35,000 nucleotides of DNA from assembly GCA_905221605.1 (NCBI GenBank), contig CAJNDS010000091.1:673783-708782 (forward strand), in the 5' to 3' direction. The position numbers and the translations under genes were made by a program. The notes under the pieces are model-generated. The model ran no database searches. It was not told the DNA's origin and worked only from the letters and a program-made list of their open reading frames with translations. The stretch is from Symbiodinium natans (Eukaryota; Sar; Dinophyceae; Suessiales; Symbiodiniaceae). Of this stretch, positions 34,823-35,000 are shown one piece after another (within the stretch, counting starts at the first letter, position 1; each line of letters opens with the position of its first letter).

Positions 34823-35000
34823 GGCTTTGGTGAGGGACATTCAGTATAGATCGGAAGCCCTGAGCCCAGTAAAGTATGCACTGCGCGGGACTTCTTTCTC
34901 TTTGTTGTGGGGGTGGGGGGGGGGGGCCTAGGGGTGGCACACATAAACCCTGAAACCCTCAAACAAGCACAAAGCCCTTAAACTCTTGAACCCTCAAACG

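Overview
This window looks like nuclear DNA of a eukaryote with TTTAGGG-type telomere repeats, most likely an alveolate. I favour a dinoflagellate. Degenerate telomere-like heptamers are scattered in both orientations over the whole window. There is a decayed Ty1/copia RNase H end of the kind common in dinoflagellate genomes. Candidate splice acceptors are nearly always AG followed by G, and several candidate donors are GC, GA or otherwise not GT. A coccidian such as Eimeria (also rich in dispersed AAACCCT repeats), a chromerid or a green lineage cannot be excluded from sequence alone. Nothing prokaryotic is visible, and no complete gene, rRNA or intact tRNA is visible.

Long ORFs are mostly translations of the telomere-like repeat (peptides such as LNPKP or GFRVQGLGF) and are not genes. 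Between the arrays lie short, non-repetitive islands of 20-110 bp. On the minus strand many have a pyrimidine-rich acceptor, an open frame of ordinary or acidic/lysine-alanine-proline composition, and a plausible donor. The best evidence that they are exons is a duplicated exon pair at 22.0-25.2 kb. The 60-bp exons at 22014-22073 and 24466-24525 differ at eight silent third positions and in one amino acid, while most flanking DNA is unrelated. I read the islands as about 50 micro-exons of one very long minus-strand gene, or a few genes, transcribed from about 34.5 kb down to about 0.45 kb. The order is: mixed-composition exons (34.5-31 kb), Pro/Ala/Lys/Glu-rich exons (31-20 kb), acidic exons (19-10 kb), then globular-looking exons (9.7-0.4 kb). 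I do not recognise the protein. A few exon-like islands read better on the plus strand (25.9-27.4 kb, 22.3 kb, 33.9 kb), perhaps a nested gene.

Introns or spacers contain the heptamer arrays, at least five small families of MITE-like inverted-repeat elements, a copia fragment split by a telomere-like array, two near-perfect 337-390-bp foldback palindromes, and many G or C homopolymers. In many cassettes the exon is preceded (low coordinate) by CCCTAAA repeats and followed by TTTAGGG repeats. Each minus-strand intron would then start with G-strand repeats and end with C-strand repeats, so its two ends could pair. The unit GTTTAG itself carries GT and AG. Several arrays look inserted after the fact: into copia, into a MITE, and between 14-bp direct repeats.

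Limits: individual short exons are weak calls, since many islands are open in more than one frame. No database search or RNA evidence was available.
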